Source: Dendrocalamus latiflorus (taxonomy: Eukaryota; Streptophyta; Magnoliopsida; Poales; Poaceae). Taken from it: 64,000 bases of DNA. Position numbers and translations under genes: made by a program. Under the pieces are notes generated by a model. It searched no databases and was not told the DNA's origin. It was given only the letters and a program-made list of their open reading frames with translations. The stretch lies in NCBI GenBank assembly GCA_017311315.1, contig CM029654.1:6889382-6953381 (forward strand). Reading direction: 5' to 3'. This document shows positions 33,360-43,839 of this stretch, in pieces (within the stretch, counting starts at the first letter, position 1; each line of letters begins with the position of its first letter).

Positions 33360-34440
33360 CGTGGAGTGTGTGCCCCACTCCTGTAATGTCTCTCACATCA
33401 CGAGGGACAATAGCTCCTCGCCGAAATTCATGTACGACTGTGTGGCTCCCAAATTGCTCCGAGAGCCCTGATTGACAAAGCATTCAGACAAGGCTTCTAC
33501 TGGCCCACTTCGGCTGACGATGCTTAAGACCTTGTTAGGAGGTGTCAATGATGTCAATAGACGGGGAGGATGATTCACAAATCTCCCACCTAGCTTCAAC
33601 CTATCCCATCGGTCTAGCCATTGGTATGATGGGGAGTCAACGTTGTTGGTCCATTACTGTGCGCTCGGGACCTATGATTCGTCATGGTCGCGTACGAGTA
33701 CTTTTCCAAGTGGCCCGAGGTGGTCTCTCTAGCCAAAGTCACCTTCGCGGTAGTGCAGCGGTTCCTCTGGCAGAATATCATTTGCCACTTCAGGGTCCCA
33801 AGGGAAATCACCGTCAATAAATGGCCTACAGTTTGACTCCATGACCTTCAAGGCGTTCTGCAAATGAATGGGCATCAAGCTCTGCTACGCCTCCGTAGGA
33901 CACCCGCAGTCCATGGGGTGGTCAAGCGGTCCAACGACACCATCTCCGTGGGTGTGAAAAAGGGCCTCGTGGGTCTCTCGAAGGGCAGATGGCCGCACAA
34001 CCTACCGAGCGTACTCTGGTCCATTCACACCACGACGACGTGCCATACAGAGTTCATGCCATTTAAGCTCCTCTTTGAAGATGAAGCAGTGACGCTAGAG
34101 GAAATTAAAGCTGGGTCGAGGAGAGTCCTGACTCTGGTTTTGACTAAAGAACGAGCAGTGTCACTGGACCTTCTCGATGGTGTACGAGTTAATGCAACAG
34201 AGCATGCCACAAAGTACATGCGACTGATGGCACAACGTACAACAAGAACGTGCAGCACCAGGAGCTCAAAGTAGGGGACCTCATCCTACGGAAGGCATTG
34301 CATGCTGCGATAGTTGGTAATCTAGAATCCAAATAGGAAGGTCCCTACAATGTAATGGTAGCCCTCCGACTGGGGCACATCATCTAGCAACCCTCGAGGG
34401 GGGGGGGCCTCAAGCACACATGGAATGTGGATTGTCTCCG
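33360..34440 (+). pseudogene. Integrase of the Gypsy pol, broken
   Basis: The zinc-binding N-terminus is spread over frames near 33390-33540 (GFYWPTSADDA and a CQ ending). The catalytic core survives as INGLQFDSMTFKAFC, MGIKLCYASVGHPQS (about 33812-33910) and the LPSVLWSIHTTTT stretch (about 34005-34040). A C-terminal ELKVGDLILRKA motif follows near 34263. Several frameshifts and stops prevent expression. Integrase after RNase H defines the Ty3/gypsy order. Confidence 0.7.
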
Positions 34441-34946
34441 TCGATACTATACATAATGAGAACAGGACTTGTAGACCATTTGTACTACATGCTCGCGCAT
34501 TTGTAACAGCTCACCCGTGCAAATGGGATAATATAAATAAAGCTATGTTTTCAGGTGCAAATTGTCATCCTCGAGTCCTATGTGTGAATAGCGCGGAGTC
34601 CACGACCTCCACATGAACTCTACGGAGTATAAAGCGTCAGGACCCTTAGGCAGCCTGGGCAACTCTGTGGAGTATAAAATAAGAGCGTGGAGGCCTAGAC
34701 CTCTGCACCAACTCTACGGAGTATAAATAATAGCACGGAGCCCACGGCCTCTACGTGAACTCTAGGGAGTAAAAACGCCAGGACCCTTGGTGGCCCGGGC
34801 AACTTTATAGAGTATAAATAATCACGTGGAGTCCACGGCCTCCACGCAAACTCTGTAGAGTATAAAGCGTCGGCTGCCTTAGGCTGTCCAGGCAATTCTA
34901 TGGAGTATAAATAACCACATGGAGTCCACGGCCTCTGCACGAACTT

Positions 34947-35528
34947 TGTAAGAGATGGCTACTGCATCTAATCGCTCAGGATATCACCAGCCAAAACTGA
35001 GGTCACGTCTGCTGAGAAAATGGTTCTTCAGTCATGAACAATAGCCTAACAAATATCCGACAAAACAGGAAACAATTGGGAAGGGAAACTGAATGATGCA
35101 GAGCGCCCATCACTCGGGTCTACCGAGCCACTCTTTATACTCTCATTAACTACTAAAAATAGTGTTCGTTACATGCAGGAATCAATCAAACGAAACATTC
35201 AAAGACTCTCAAACTGTCCTACTAAGCCGGACAGCTTACTCGGCCACACAGGCCTGAAGAAAAAACTGACTAAGTCGCTGCACCTCCGAGTCTTCAGTTC
35301 CCACGCGCAGAGTTCGGCCTCCGTGCCTCCATGCCCGGCCTCCACGCGCACGAGATCCGCAGGACCCGCTCAGGCGACGTCGTGAGCCACTCGCTCGATC
35401 GGACGACGCGGCTTCCTCCGCACGAACCGGCGCCACGAACTCCACTCTTCCTACGACTCGATCAACCTAGCAACAGACTCAAACGCGCACACCCGGACAG
35501 GACCCCGTGGCGTGGTTTATTCTTAACA
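34947..35528 (-). repeat. 3' LTR of the LTR-gag-LTR element
   Basis: 582 bp, on + from TGTAAGAGATGG to TTCTTAACA. Pairs with 36555-37144 at near identity. Lacks one copy of a GTGCCTCC octamer present twice in the other LTR. Confidence 0.9.
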
Positions 35529-35565
35529 ATCACCCCCTAAACCACGACACCTCGCACGCCCCGAC

Positions 35566-36534
35566 CTACAGGAGCGTGGGCTCGTCGTCGACCTCGGCAA
35601 GGAGCGCCCTTTCCTTCTTCTTCCCGCGGCAGTCCCTGGCCATATGGCCGCGCTCGCCGCAGTCGAAGCACCGCCCTCGGTAGCGGCTCCCGTTGCGCCT
35701 GTTGAACCCTGAGCTCGTGCTGCTATCGTCGTCGTCGTCGTTGTGGCCGTCGTTCCGGCCACCACGCCTCTCGCCGCCGCCGCGATGTGCTTCATCACCG
35801 CCGCGCGTCCGCTGCTTGCCGCCGCGCTGTCGTCGACGCTCCTCCCACTGTTCCTCAGTGAGCAGCAGTCGTCCGACACCGTCCGCGGCCGCCTCAACAC
35901 CACCGCAGCGTTCCTCCGCCACGTGCAGCCTGCCGACGAGCTCCTCCATGGACATCGTCTTCAAGTCTACGAACATCTCAATGGAGCACGCGATTTGGTT
36001 GTACCTTGCCGGCACAACGCGCAACATCTTCTTCACGACGCGTTCCTCCTCCATCATCTCCCCAAGCTCGCGCAGCTCCGTGGCGAGAGAGTCGAGATGC
36101 AAGGCGAAGTCGCCAATCGCCTCCCCGTCCTTGAACGCCGCGAGCTCGAACTGCTTGAGGAGGTGCTGCGCCTTGGCCTTCTGCACGCGCGCATCGCCCA
36201 TCCTCAAGGACTTCACCGCCGCCCACGCTTCCTTGGCGCTCTTCTTGCTGGCGAGCCCGGACTTCATCTCCGGCGGCACACCGCGCAGAATGGCGGCCAA
36301 TGCCCGCCGATCCTTGCCGCGGTCTATCTTCTCGGACTCCACAGCGTCCTAGAGCTCCATGCCCTCCAGGTTGACCTGCATCACGAGCACCCACTCGTGG
36401 TAGTTCGCCTTCGTCAGCATCGGGACCTCCATCCCGCCAGAGTTGATGACGACGCGGTCCGTCGCGAAAGGCGACAGCGACTTCAAGCCGCTATCGCCGG
36501 CACCAAGCTTCTGCGGCGACGCCATCTTCTTCAC
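35566..36534 (-). pseudogene. Copia-type gag with a single internal stop
   Basis: 322 codons in one frame. An N-terminal MASPQKLG stretch is followed by the gag start words TKANYHEWVLVMQVNLEG, then a UBN2/gag capsid region (KAKAQHLLKQFE, ALHLDSLATELRELG, KMLRVVPARYNQI, LKTMSMEELVGRL). A basic linker with a run of Asp follows. A CCHC zinc knuckle, CFDCGERGHMARDC, lies near residues 292-305. One in-frame TAG lies at codon 62 (36349-36351); the rest is open. Gag would package the element's RNA. It ends only about 25 bp before the polypurine tract, so pol was removed cleanly. Confidence 0.85.
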
Positions 36535-36554
36535 AGGCTTGCTCTGATACCAAA

Positions 36555-37144
36555 TGTAAGAGATGGCTACTGCATCTAATCGCTCAGGATATCACCAGCC
36601 AAAACTGATGTCACGTCTGCTGAGAAAATGGTTCTTCAGTCATGAACAGTAGCTTAACAAATATCCGACAAAACAGGAAACAATTGGGAAGGGAAACTGA
36701 ATGATGCAGAGCGCCCATCACTCGGGTCTACCGAGCCACTCTTTATACTCTCATTAACTACTAAAAATAGTGTTCGTTACATGCAGGAATCAATCAAACG
36801 AAACATTCAAAGACTCTCAAACTGTCCTACTAAGCCGGACAGCTTACTCGGCCACACAGGCCTGAAGAAAAAACTGACTAAGTCGCTGCACCTCCGAGTC
36901 TTCAGTTCCCACGCGCAGAGTTCGGCCTCCGTGCCTCCGTGCCTCCATGCCTGGCCTCCACGCGCACGAGATCCGCAGGACCCGCTCAGGCGACGTCGCG
37001 AGCCACTCGCTCGATCGGACGACGCGGCTTCCTCCGCACGAACCGGCGCCACGAACTCCACTCTTCCTACGACTCGATCAACCTAGCAACAGACTCAAAC
37101 GCGCACACCCGGACAGGACCCCGTGGCATGGTTTATTCCTAACA
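36555..37144 (-). repeat. 5' LTR of the LTR-gag-LTR element
   Basis: 590 bp, on + from TGTAAGAGATGG to TTCCTAACA. The minus-strand primer site TGGTATCAGAGC (36542-36553) follows it directly, which sets the orientation. Confidence 0.9.
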
Positions 37145-37619
37145 AACTCTACAGAGTATAAAGTGCCGGGAGCCTTAGGCGTCCCGAGCAATTCTGTGGA
37201 GTATAAAATAATAGCGTGGAGGTCAAGGGCTCTGCATCAACTCTACATAGTATAAATAATAGCGTGGAGCCCATGGCCTCTGCACGAACTCTGCGGAGTA
37301 TAAAGTGACGGGATCCTTAAGTGTTCCGGGCAACTCTATAGAGTATAAAGTAAGAGCATGGAGGCATAGGCCTAAGCACAACTCTATAGAGTATAAATAC
37401 CAGCGTAGAGCCCATGGCCTTCACGCGAACACTGCAGAGTATAAAGCATCGGGAGCCTTAGGCGACCCAGGCACCTCTCTAGAGTGCACATAACGGGGCA
37501 GAGTCCAAGGACTCCGCCCCAACATCTTGCATCATCACGTTTGGGATAACCACGCACCGTGCTAGTGACACCTAACTTAGACGCTGCTATTATGCTTGCC
37601 CCTCTTGGTAAGTGGACAG

Positions 37620-38110
37620 AGTGCGTGTTTCAAGACTTTGTCCTATCGCTAACTTTGTCGACGCCCGTCCGAAGGGTGGGGGATGGAGCGCACATTTCAA
37701 GACATCATCCCATTGTCGACTTCGTCGACGCTTGTCCAAAGGGTGGGGGATGGAGCACGCATTTCAAGATATCGTCCCATTGTCGACTTTGTCGATGCCT
37801 GTCCGAAGGGTGGGGGACAGAGCACACATTTCAAGACTTCATCACACCGCCGACTTCATCGATGCCCCGTCTGAAGGGTGGGGGACGAAGCATGCATTTT
37901 AAGACTTCATCAACACCCGTCCGAAGGGTGTGGGATGGAGCGCGCATTTAAGAATTTTTTCTACCGGTGACTTCATCAACACCCTGTCCGAAGGGTGGGA
38001 GATAGAGTGCGTGTTTCAAGACTTCATCCCACTGCCGACTTCGTCGACACCCATCCGAAGGATAGGGGATAGAGCACGTGCATTTCAAAACTTCATCCCA
38101 GCCTTCGTAG
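37620..38110 (+). repeat. 67-bp tandem array (CCGTCCGAAGGGTGGGGGAT units)
   Basis: Seven units of about 67 bp, one shortened to about 50 bp. Each holds TTTCAAGACTTCATCCCA, a GCCGACTTCGTCGACGCC-like part and CCGAAGGGTGGGGGATGGAG. It lies downstream of the 46-bp array in the 3' part of the Gypsy element. ORFs across it on + are by-products of the repeat. Confidence 0.85.
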
Positions 38111-39128
38111 GGGGCCCACCCCTTCGTAGTGCGCTTGCATATACTTACGATCCTCTCTGACCTCGCCGAGGCCCTTCTGGATTAGTCCAGTGCCCAAGCG
38201 TGTCCAATTCGTTTTCAAGCAGTAGGAAATGGGTCGTGGTTGCCCATCATTCCAATACTTCATCGCACATGATGGCAATGATGCCTCCACTACTATGTGT
38301 AAATCTTAATGGACCAATGCGGGCATGGTCACGGTAGCAAAAAATAATTACTCTAATTAATCTTTACAACAATGTAGCATTCAAAGCGCACCATCACAAA
38401 GGGAGAAGGCTACTCCTCGTCCGAGATCTCTATCTTTATATGCTCTTTAAGGGAGGTGTCAATTGCCATGGGCTGCTCTGCCTAGAAGCGCAGTGACTCC
38501 TCTACCCATCCCCAGTGTCAAAGCTGTCGGTAGAGAAGATGGTCCAGGATGAGGAGACGATCTTCCTCAAGTACCTACTTGCCATGCAAACATAATAAGG
38601 ATAAGGCTGAAAACACCTCATATTCTTCATTGCAAAATACAAGTTACATGTCCTATAGGAAGTCAATGCCTAATACAAAAAGGCATTGATGGCCCCACAT
38701 GCGCAAGCTACACCTCACACGAGCGAGATCAAAAGCCTTGGCATCACACCTGCCGATCGATGGGGACATCGGAGGCGAGGTCGCCCTCTTTGTTCCATCA
38801 GGGAACCTCACCAAGCCAAGTACCGAGGTCCATCCTCGTGCCCAGATACCACTTCATAGCAATCTTCACTGCAACATAACTGATATACTCCCATACATGG
38901 TGGTGGAACGCGCGAGCAAACTAGCGTATCACATGCAGCGCATCGCACATCATGGTGTTGCCTGCAGGCAAGTCTAGATGGGGATGGCTAGTTCACCCAC
39001 GTGTAAGCAGCCCCGAAGATGAAGCAGAATTAGAATCATTTATGTCATTACAAGCGAGCAGTGGTTGACATAATCCCAAGCGGCATTTAGTGCAAGCGAT
39101 GAGGCCTCTCCAATTCTTCTATGGCTGC
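38111..39128. other. Gypsy 3' spacer without recognised coding sequence
   Basis: Between the 67-bp array and the antisense ORF. No domain seen on either strand; short ORFs only. May include decayed terminal exons of the antisense gene. Confidence 0.4.
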
Positions 39129-41260
39129 TCAAGAGGTCCTCTGGCCCATGCATTCGAGGGGGGCTTCAACTCCAAGATCTACCAGGGTAGCCTCCAGGGC
39201 TTCCAGGGCCTCCATCGACCCCCACGTCGACAGGGAGGCATTGCCCAGTATGCGCTCCCTCTTCGATAGCTCGGACGATAGCTGAGTCTTCTTCTCCAGC
39301 CTGGCAATCTGCTGCAATAAGCCTTCGTGCTCCTCAGCGGTTGTAGATTGAGTCTGCTCCACCAGAGTTCATGCGTCCATGATAGCCTTCGCACTTTTGC
39401 ATCTAGGAAGTGGATGTGTTCATCCTTCGCCTCTATCACAGCCATCATGTCCATGGCGGATTGTTGGGCGAATGACACCTCTGTCTCCACATCGGTTACT
39501 CACTCCTGTAGACCGCTCCATTCATGGTACCTCACCGTCTGCAGAGCACGAGCCAGAGCAAGGGCCTGCACGGTATCTAAGTGTCAACAACGAAACAAAC
39601 CAAACAAGTAAAACATTGTCATAAACATACCTTCATCTCCGTTGCCTCGAGAGCGCTCTCCAGGAGCTTCGGCCTGCAAGAAGAAAGCACGGCTGATCCA
39701 GAGCAGCATTCGCATAGTCTGCAGCTCCCTGGAATAGCCTTAGTGCCTCTGGGCGTGGGATGAAGTCCACCACAAAGAGTTAGTGGGACTCCGAACCGAT
39801 GACTTCAGGGATGATCGGGCCCGATGACACATCCATGGCATCAACAGTAGCTAGACCGTGGCCAGCTTCATCGCTAGGACTCTGTGTGTGTCCCAGAGAT
39901 CGAGGACCCAGTGACACCGGTGACAGTGTGAGGGAGTAGATCGAAGGGAGCCTTGTGAAGTCGCGAGAGGAGAAAAAGTTATTCATACCTATAGCTTGAC
40001 TCAGAGAGGCTGGCCATGACACAGTAGCGCCTGTGGATCCCATGCTCAAACTCCTAGGAGCAGCGGAGCCTGCCCCAAGAAGGGGGGTGTTAGAAACAGA
40101 GCCAGGATCCTCGATGCGTGTTGTCATAGCCAGTCGGAAACTTGCGCCTGTGATCACCGAGGGAGAAGATACTCGGGCGTGCTTTACTACTCAGGCTGCT
40201 AGAGACGCCTTGCAGACCGGTGAGGACGGAAGCACAACCTTTGTGGCATCCACAACCTCGTTTGCTGAAGCGATCTCGGGGCCTCCGGCCTCAACCGCCC
40301 TGTCACCTAGGGCCTCCACAGGGCTCACGCCAGTGCTACCCGTATGATGATCCTCATGCTTAAGGTCAAAGTTCGCATAATCTGTGGACACCAACTCGCT
40401 CACAGCGGCGATCTCCTCGTCCTGCCCACCCGACTCCTCTAGCGGAGGGGGCACCAAGCACAATGGCTGGGCCGCGATCAGAGATCGACCACCTCAAAGC
40501 GAGAGGGACGTCTCCACTCCGTTGCCCTCCTCGCTTGCGTGTGGCCAACTACTGCTAGGCACAGGACGGTTCGGCACGGGGATGCTGAGGGCTTCGCACA
40601 CTCGGTTCACCTGACCGAGGTTCGATTTCACCGATACTCGCAGACTATGCTCCTTTGTGATGTACGGGCCGAGGAAGATGGCCGCGGTGCGCTCTGCATC
40701 CTTAAGAGAGAGCACTACCATGAGTGGCCATTGGGGTCACTAGCAAACTAACACATAACACCAACCATAATAATCATACCATTTAACACAAAAGTCTTAC
40801 CTGACTCATCGGCTTCGGTAGTGACGTAATGCTGGGGCGAAGGCGGTCATCACAGACGGGGATGGGTTGGATTGGCCACAAACGGGCCAGCGGGGGCACG
40901 CCAAGCATGCGGTACTCCTCCACAAGGTCTTGGATGTTGAATCGAATGGCAACCCCAAACAGCCTTTGAGCACGACGCTCGTCCTCGCGGTCGAGGGTCT
41001 CGGACAGAGACATATTGAAGTGCATCAAGTGGCCCGTCCACTGATGACTGCCGCTAGCCTCCGTCTGGTGGTAAAACAACCATCGCATCTAGTTTGACTC
41101 CCACTTTGTCTCGGTAGAATTTGTCGAAAATAGTTTCGTGCACCCAGACTGGACCACGAAGTTGACGCTCCCCAAGTTGGAGTATTTGCCCTCGTTGAGC
41201 TTCTTTGGGTGGCACTGGGCGTCATGGAGGAAGACGAAGAGGGTTGGGCTCAGCCACACT
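39129..41260 (-). pseudogene. Antisense, spliced extra ORF of the Gypsy element (Transposase_28-like)
   Basis: Read on minus from about 41260: a first exon with HPKKLNEGKYSNLGSVNF, then (after a TAG) MRWLFYHQTEASGSHQWTGH and RFNIQDLVEEYRMLGVPPL, ending at a GTAAGA donor (40800). An intron of 61 bp ends in CTAG (40740). Exon 2 is one frame from 40739 to 39989 with three stops and a GTATGA donor. A 43-bp exon between TGCAG and GTATGT lies near 39630-39670. A coiled-coil exon follows (39579-39129, words AIEAKDEHIHFLDAKV and LLQQIARLEKKTQLSSELSK) with a frameshift. This layout fits the PF04195-type extra ORFs of Tat-lineage elements. Function unknown; inactive here. Confidence 0.6.
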
Positions 41261-41426
41261 GTCTCCGCTTGCGAAGCCTAGCTGTAGATGACCAACCGAA
41301 TGATAGCATTAGGAGTCAGCTGTGCAAGCTCCAGTCCTTTCAGCCGAAGAACATCACCAACGAAGGCTGTGGTAGAGATTCAGAGCCCAGCATCGAAGTA
41401 CGTGGCGAAGACAACAGTCTCCGACA

Positions 41427-41606
41427 CCATTGGCTGGGGTATTATTGTAATCAGGCCGGTATCAAAGACACCTATACCCTCGGCATAGTAGGCTAATGTG
41501 GGGGTATTGCCATGTATATACAACCTTGAGAAAGGAGAGAGACATCTCATTTTGATATACTCACTCTACTAGTCCCTTATTCACTGTTTGGCATGTAGCC
41601 ACAATA
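41427..41606 (+). repeat. 3' LTR (partial) of the Gypsy element
   Basis: Matches 30429-30622 in CATAGTAGGC, TGTATATA, CTTGAGAAAGGAGAGAGACA and CTCACTCTACTAGTCCC. It ends at ACAATA where the other copy has ACAACA. Lacks a block of about 20 bp present in the left copy. Confidence 0.6.
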
Positions 41607-42240
41607 ATCATCATTAGTGCTCATTAAAATATAATTAGTACTACTTAAATATGATTTTATCACTAATTAAATATAATTAGCACTAAGTAAATATAATTAG
41701 CGCTAATTAAAGTATACACAATAATCGGCTGGCAACTTGCGAGCCACATGTCTTCTCTAGCTCGGTAGATTCAAAGAGTAGACTAGATTTATGAAAACAT
41801 ATATTTAGGGACTAAATTTGATAAAAAAAAGTCAAAGAGCTATTTATGTGAACAGTTTCTGATGCTTGGTGGAACAAGGACGTACAGACTGATCACTTTT
41901 GATCCAGTGCCTTCAATTGGGCAGATGGATAAATCTGGTCTTTGCTGGTAGCCTGGTCGGTGGCTAGCAAGTAGCAACGGGCCAACAACATTGATCACGA
42001 CTAAGGTACATGGTGACGGAGGATGGACCGCCATCGCCTATCTCCGCCATGAATTTTCTCTTGCATCAGTTCAACTTGGTAATTGCCATGCACGATGCAT
42101 GAGCCACCACCATAAAGTTCGGTGGTTTGTGCATGGAGCTACAGTATGTGCCTACTTGATTTTCGAAACAAAAACAAAGCAATACTTTGGTTTCAAACGG
42201 ACCTAAAGCGTGAAATTACTTGCAGGACCCAGAAACTAAA
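41607..42240. repeat. ATAATTAGCACTAA-type short repeats, then unassigned sequence
   Basis: 41610-41710 contains four or five imperfect copies of AAATATAATTAGCACTA in tandem. After that no gene or terminal repeat is recognised. Confidence 0.5.
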
Positions 42241-42249
42241 CACCCTTCG

Positions 42250-42450
42250 CCAAAGATGTGGGGCTTGTTTTTTTAGTTGTGTCTGATAGTTTTTAGTTTT
42301 TTTGAGACGGTGACGAATGATGAAGATGCTGATGCGAACGGTACCATTAAAGAAGTGACTTCAAGAAGCTATCCTATTTGCTTTGGCTTTTGAAAAAGCC
42401 GAAACCATTAAACCAAAGATAAAAGATAAAAAGAACCGGGCCGTCATATA
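42250..42450. mobile_element. MITE-like segment with GGGCTTGTTTTTTTAG / AAAAGAACCGGGCC ends
   Basis: Roughly 200 bp with imperfect inverted ends (GGGGCTTGTTTTTTTAGTTG against reversed GGCCCGGTTCTTTTTATC) and an interior GACTTCAAGAAGCTATCC resembling the MITE family at 29252. No ORF; TSD not defined. Confidence 0.4.
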
Positions 42451-42479
42451 AACACTACCATTCGACTGCTAGCAGGTAA

Positions 42480-42860
42480 GGATGCAATCAAAGCACATAC
42501 AAATGGATACCGTTCATTATGTATCCTATTTCGCATTTTTCTCGTAGTCAAACACGGATAGTGTCGGATACTCATTTCTCTATTCCGTAAGTTCCACGGG
42601 CCTTCGGACGGTCAATTAGATAAAAATTATGTGCTTTTTTTTTGCACCTTTACACATGACATTAGATAGTAGAGGTGCAATCAGGACGAACACAAAGAGA
42701 CTAATCGTCGATATGTCGAAGGAAAAACACTTAGTATTTCCTGTCTGTTTAGATAACGACAATCCATCTGTCTATTATCTTGTTCCTAAGTGGAGTTACA
42801 ACAGACTTTCTTATATCACTTGACATACAGATATATATGAATTGATATCGCTCACCTCAT
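42480..42860 (-). repeat. Inverted copy of the 9415-9835 repeat
   Basis: Reverse complement matches 9600-9835 through GATTAGTCTCT.TGTGTTCG, TATCTAATGTC.TGTGTA, TAATTT..ATCTGA-like and AATAGAGAAAT.GGTATC blocks. No coding capacity. Confidence 0.5.
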
Positions 42861-43055
42861 ATCTTATTCCGTATGCTTTACTTAGAGTCAAAGTTGAACA
42901 TAAATTGTGTTAGATATCTATTGATTTTTTCTATATTTATTTCTCGAGCCTTTAGTGAAATCAATTGGATGAAATTATTGCTCCGTTTGCATAGCTACTG
43001 CAGGCGCCTTACCCACCTTGGATCTACGCACGTGGCTGGAAACAACCCGCCCGGA

Positions 43056-43160
43056 TTCTCTGACGTAAGTTAGGTGACGTTGGGTCATTGACGCGTGGGC
43101 CCCACGAGCCGTGGGCCTACACATCAGTGACCCAACGTCACCTGACGTTACGTCAGAGGA
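43056..43160. repeat. Near-palindromic hairpin, about 105 bp
   Basis: The left arm TCTCTGACGTAAG.TTAGGTGACG continues TTGGGTCATTGACG; the right arm reversed reads CCTCTGACGTAACGTCAGG then TGACGTTGGGTCACTGA. Arms of about 48 bp close over a short GC-rich loop at GTGGGCC. It could be a small foldback MITE. GACGT motifs are numerous. Confidence 0.7.
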
Positions 43161-43421
43161 TCTGCGCCCGGAAACAACCCCATCTGAGGTCGAGCACCTG
43201 GAGTGTCGACCACTCAACCCAACCCAACTTAGCCTGAATGCAAGATCCATAACAAAACCAGTCGAGCCCGGTCGAAAGGAAAACGGATCGATATGGCCAA
43301 TATTTTCTCCATGCACCAATATATTCAACTGTCCGATCGATCAACTCATCACAGGATTGAAGATTCTACCCTAGCTGGATAGCTAGATGCAATCGAAGAG
43401 AAGACAGGTAGCAACACCAAA

Positions 43422-43446
43422 CACCCCCCCCCCCCCCCCCCCCCCG
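43422..43446 (+). repeat. Poly-C tract
   Basis: About 24 consecutive C after ACCAAACA. Simple repeat; length may vary between individuals or be uncertain. Confidence 0.85.
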
Positions 43447-43633
43447 GCGCATCTTTCCATCCTAGCTAGTAGCTTTTCAACGACACGCACATGCCATATT
43501 AATGTGCCGACGAAAACAAACACACGCCATTGCGGATTTGTAGTCTTTACACACTCCATAGGGCCGGAGATTTGTCATTGGAATTATTGGACTCATGGCT
43601 AGCTAAGGCAAATTAGCAAACTAAACCCCCCCC

Positions 43634-43656
43634 CCTCTCTCTCTCTCTCTCTCTCC
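43634..43656 (+). repeat. CT microsatellite
   Basis: A run of CT dinucleotides following a short poly-C tract and followed by CCCTCTCCCTCC. Confidence 0.85.
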
Positions 43657-43839
43657 CTCTCCCTCCAAAATAGCAAATTAAAACTTACTTGACAGCAAAC
43701 ATTGTATGATTTTTTTCGAGATGTAAATGAACACTGTATGGTACTATCTGTGTACGTACAGATCGACCGATAACATGCCATCATGCAAGACTGGCTGCAA
43801 GTACAACCTTGACACCTATGCATGCCCTCACCTTCCAAG

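Larger units (their letters stand above)
34947..37144 (-). mobile_element. LTR-gag-LTR retrotransposon without pol (TR-GAG-like)
   Basis: A compact 2.2-kb element: LTRs of 582 and 590 bp enclose about 1 kb with one gag ORF and no pol. On the minus strand the order is 5' LTR (37144-36555), TTTGGTATCAGAGC primer site (initiator Met), gag (36534-35566), polypurine tract (TTTAGGGGGTGATT), 3' LTR (35528-34947). LTRs run TGTTAAGAAT to CTCTTACA. Flanks are AACTT (34942-34946) and AACTC (37145-37149), a 5-bp target duplication with one change. The LTRs differ by about seven substitutions and one 8-bp indel, so it is young. It would need enzymes from a Copia partner. Confidence 0.88.
34590..37520 (+). 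repeat. 46-bp tandem array (AACTCTACGGAGTATAAA units), split by an insertion
   Basis: Each unit opens AACTCT..GGAGTATAAA and is 43-49 bp. Two main unit types alternate: one continues with the GCGTCAGGACCCTTAGGC sequence, the other with TAATAGCGTGGAGCCCATGG. Six or seven units precede and about eight follow the 2.2-kb element at 34947-37144. Every unit carries TATAAA and a GAGT.TA core. Located between pol and the antisense ORF of the Gypsy element. Confidence 0.85.
30429..41606 (+). mobile_element. Decayed Ty3/gypsy retrotransposon with antisense extra ORF
   Basis: About 11 kb between two related terminal repeats. Order on +: LTR, primer site, gag, remnant of RNase H, integrase, two tandem arrays, an antisense spliced ORF, LTR. 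RNase H before integrase is the Ty3/gypsy order, and the antisense ORF with Transposase_28-like features is characteristic of Tat-lineage grass elements. Protease and reverse transcriptase are not recognisable, which points to an internal deletion between about 32000 and 32500. Every ORF has stops or frameshifts, so the element is dead. It hosts a younger LTR-gag-LTR element at 34947-37144. LTR ends are approximate. Confidence 0.75.

Noticed and set aside
35693..36579. Plus-strand ORFs of 219 and 278 residues
   Set aside because: Antisense shadows of the gag ORF of the LTR-gag-LTR element, which has clear gag words and a CCHC knuckle.
34590..38110. CRISPR-like arrays
   Set aside because: Units are contiguous tandem repeats without unique spacers, in a plant retrotransposon.
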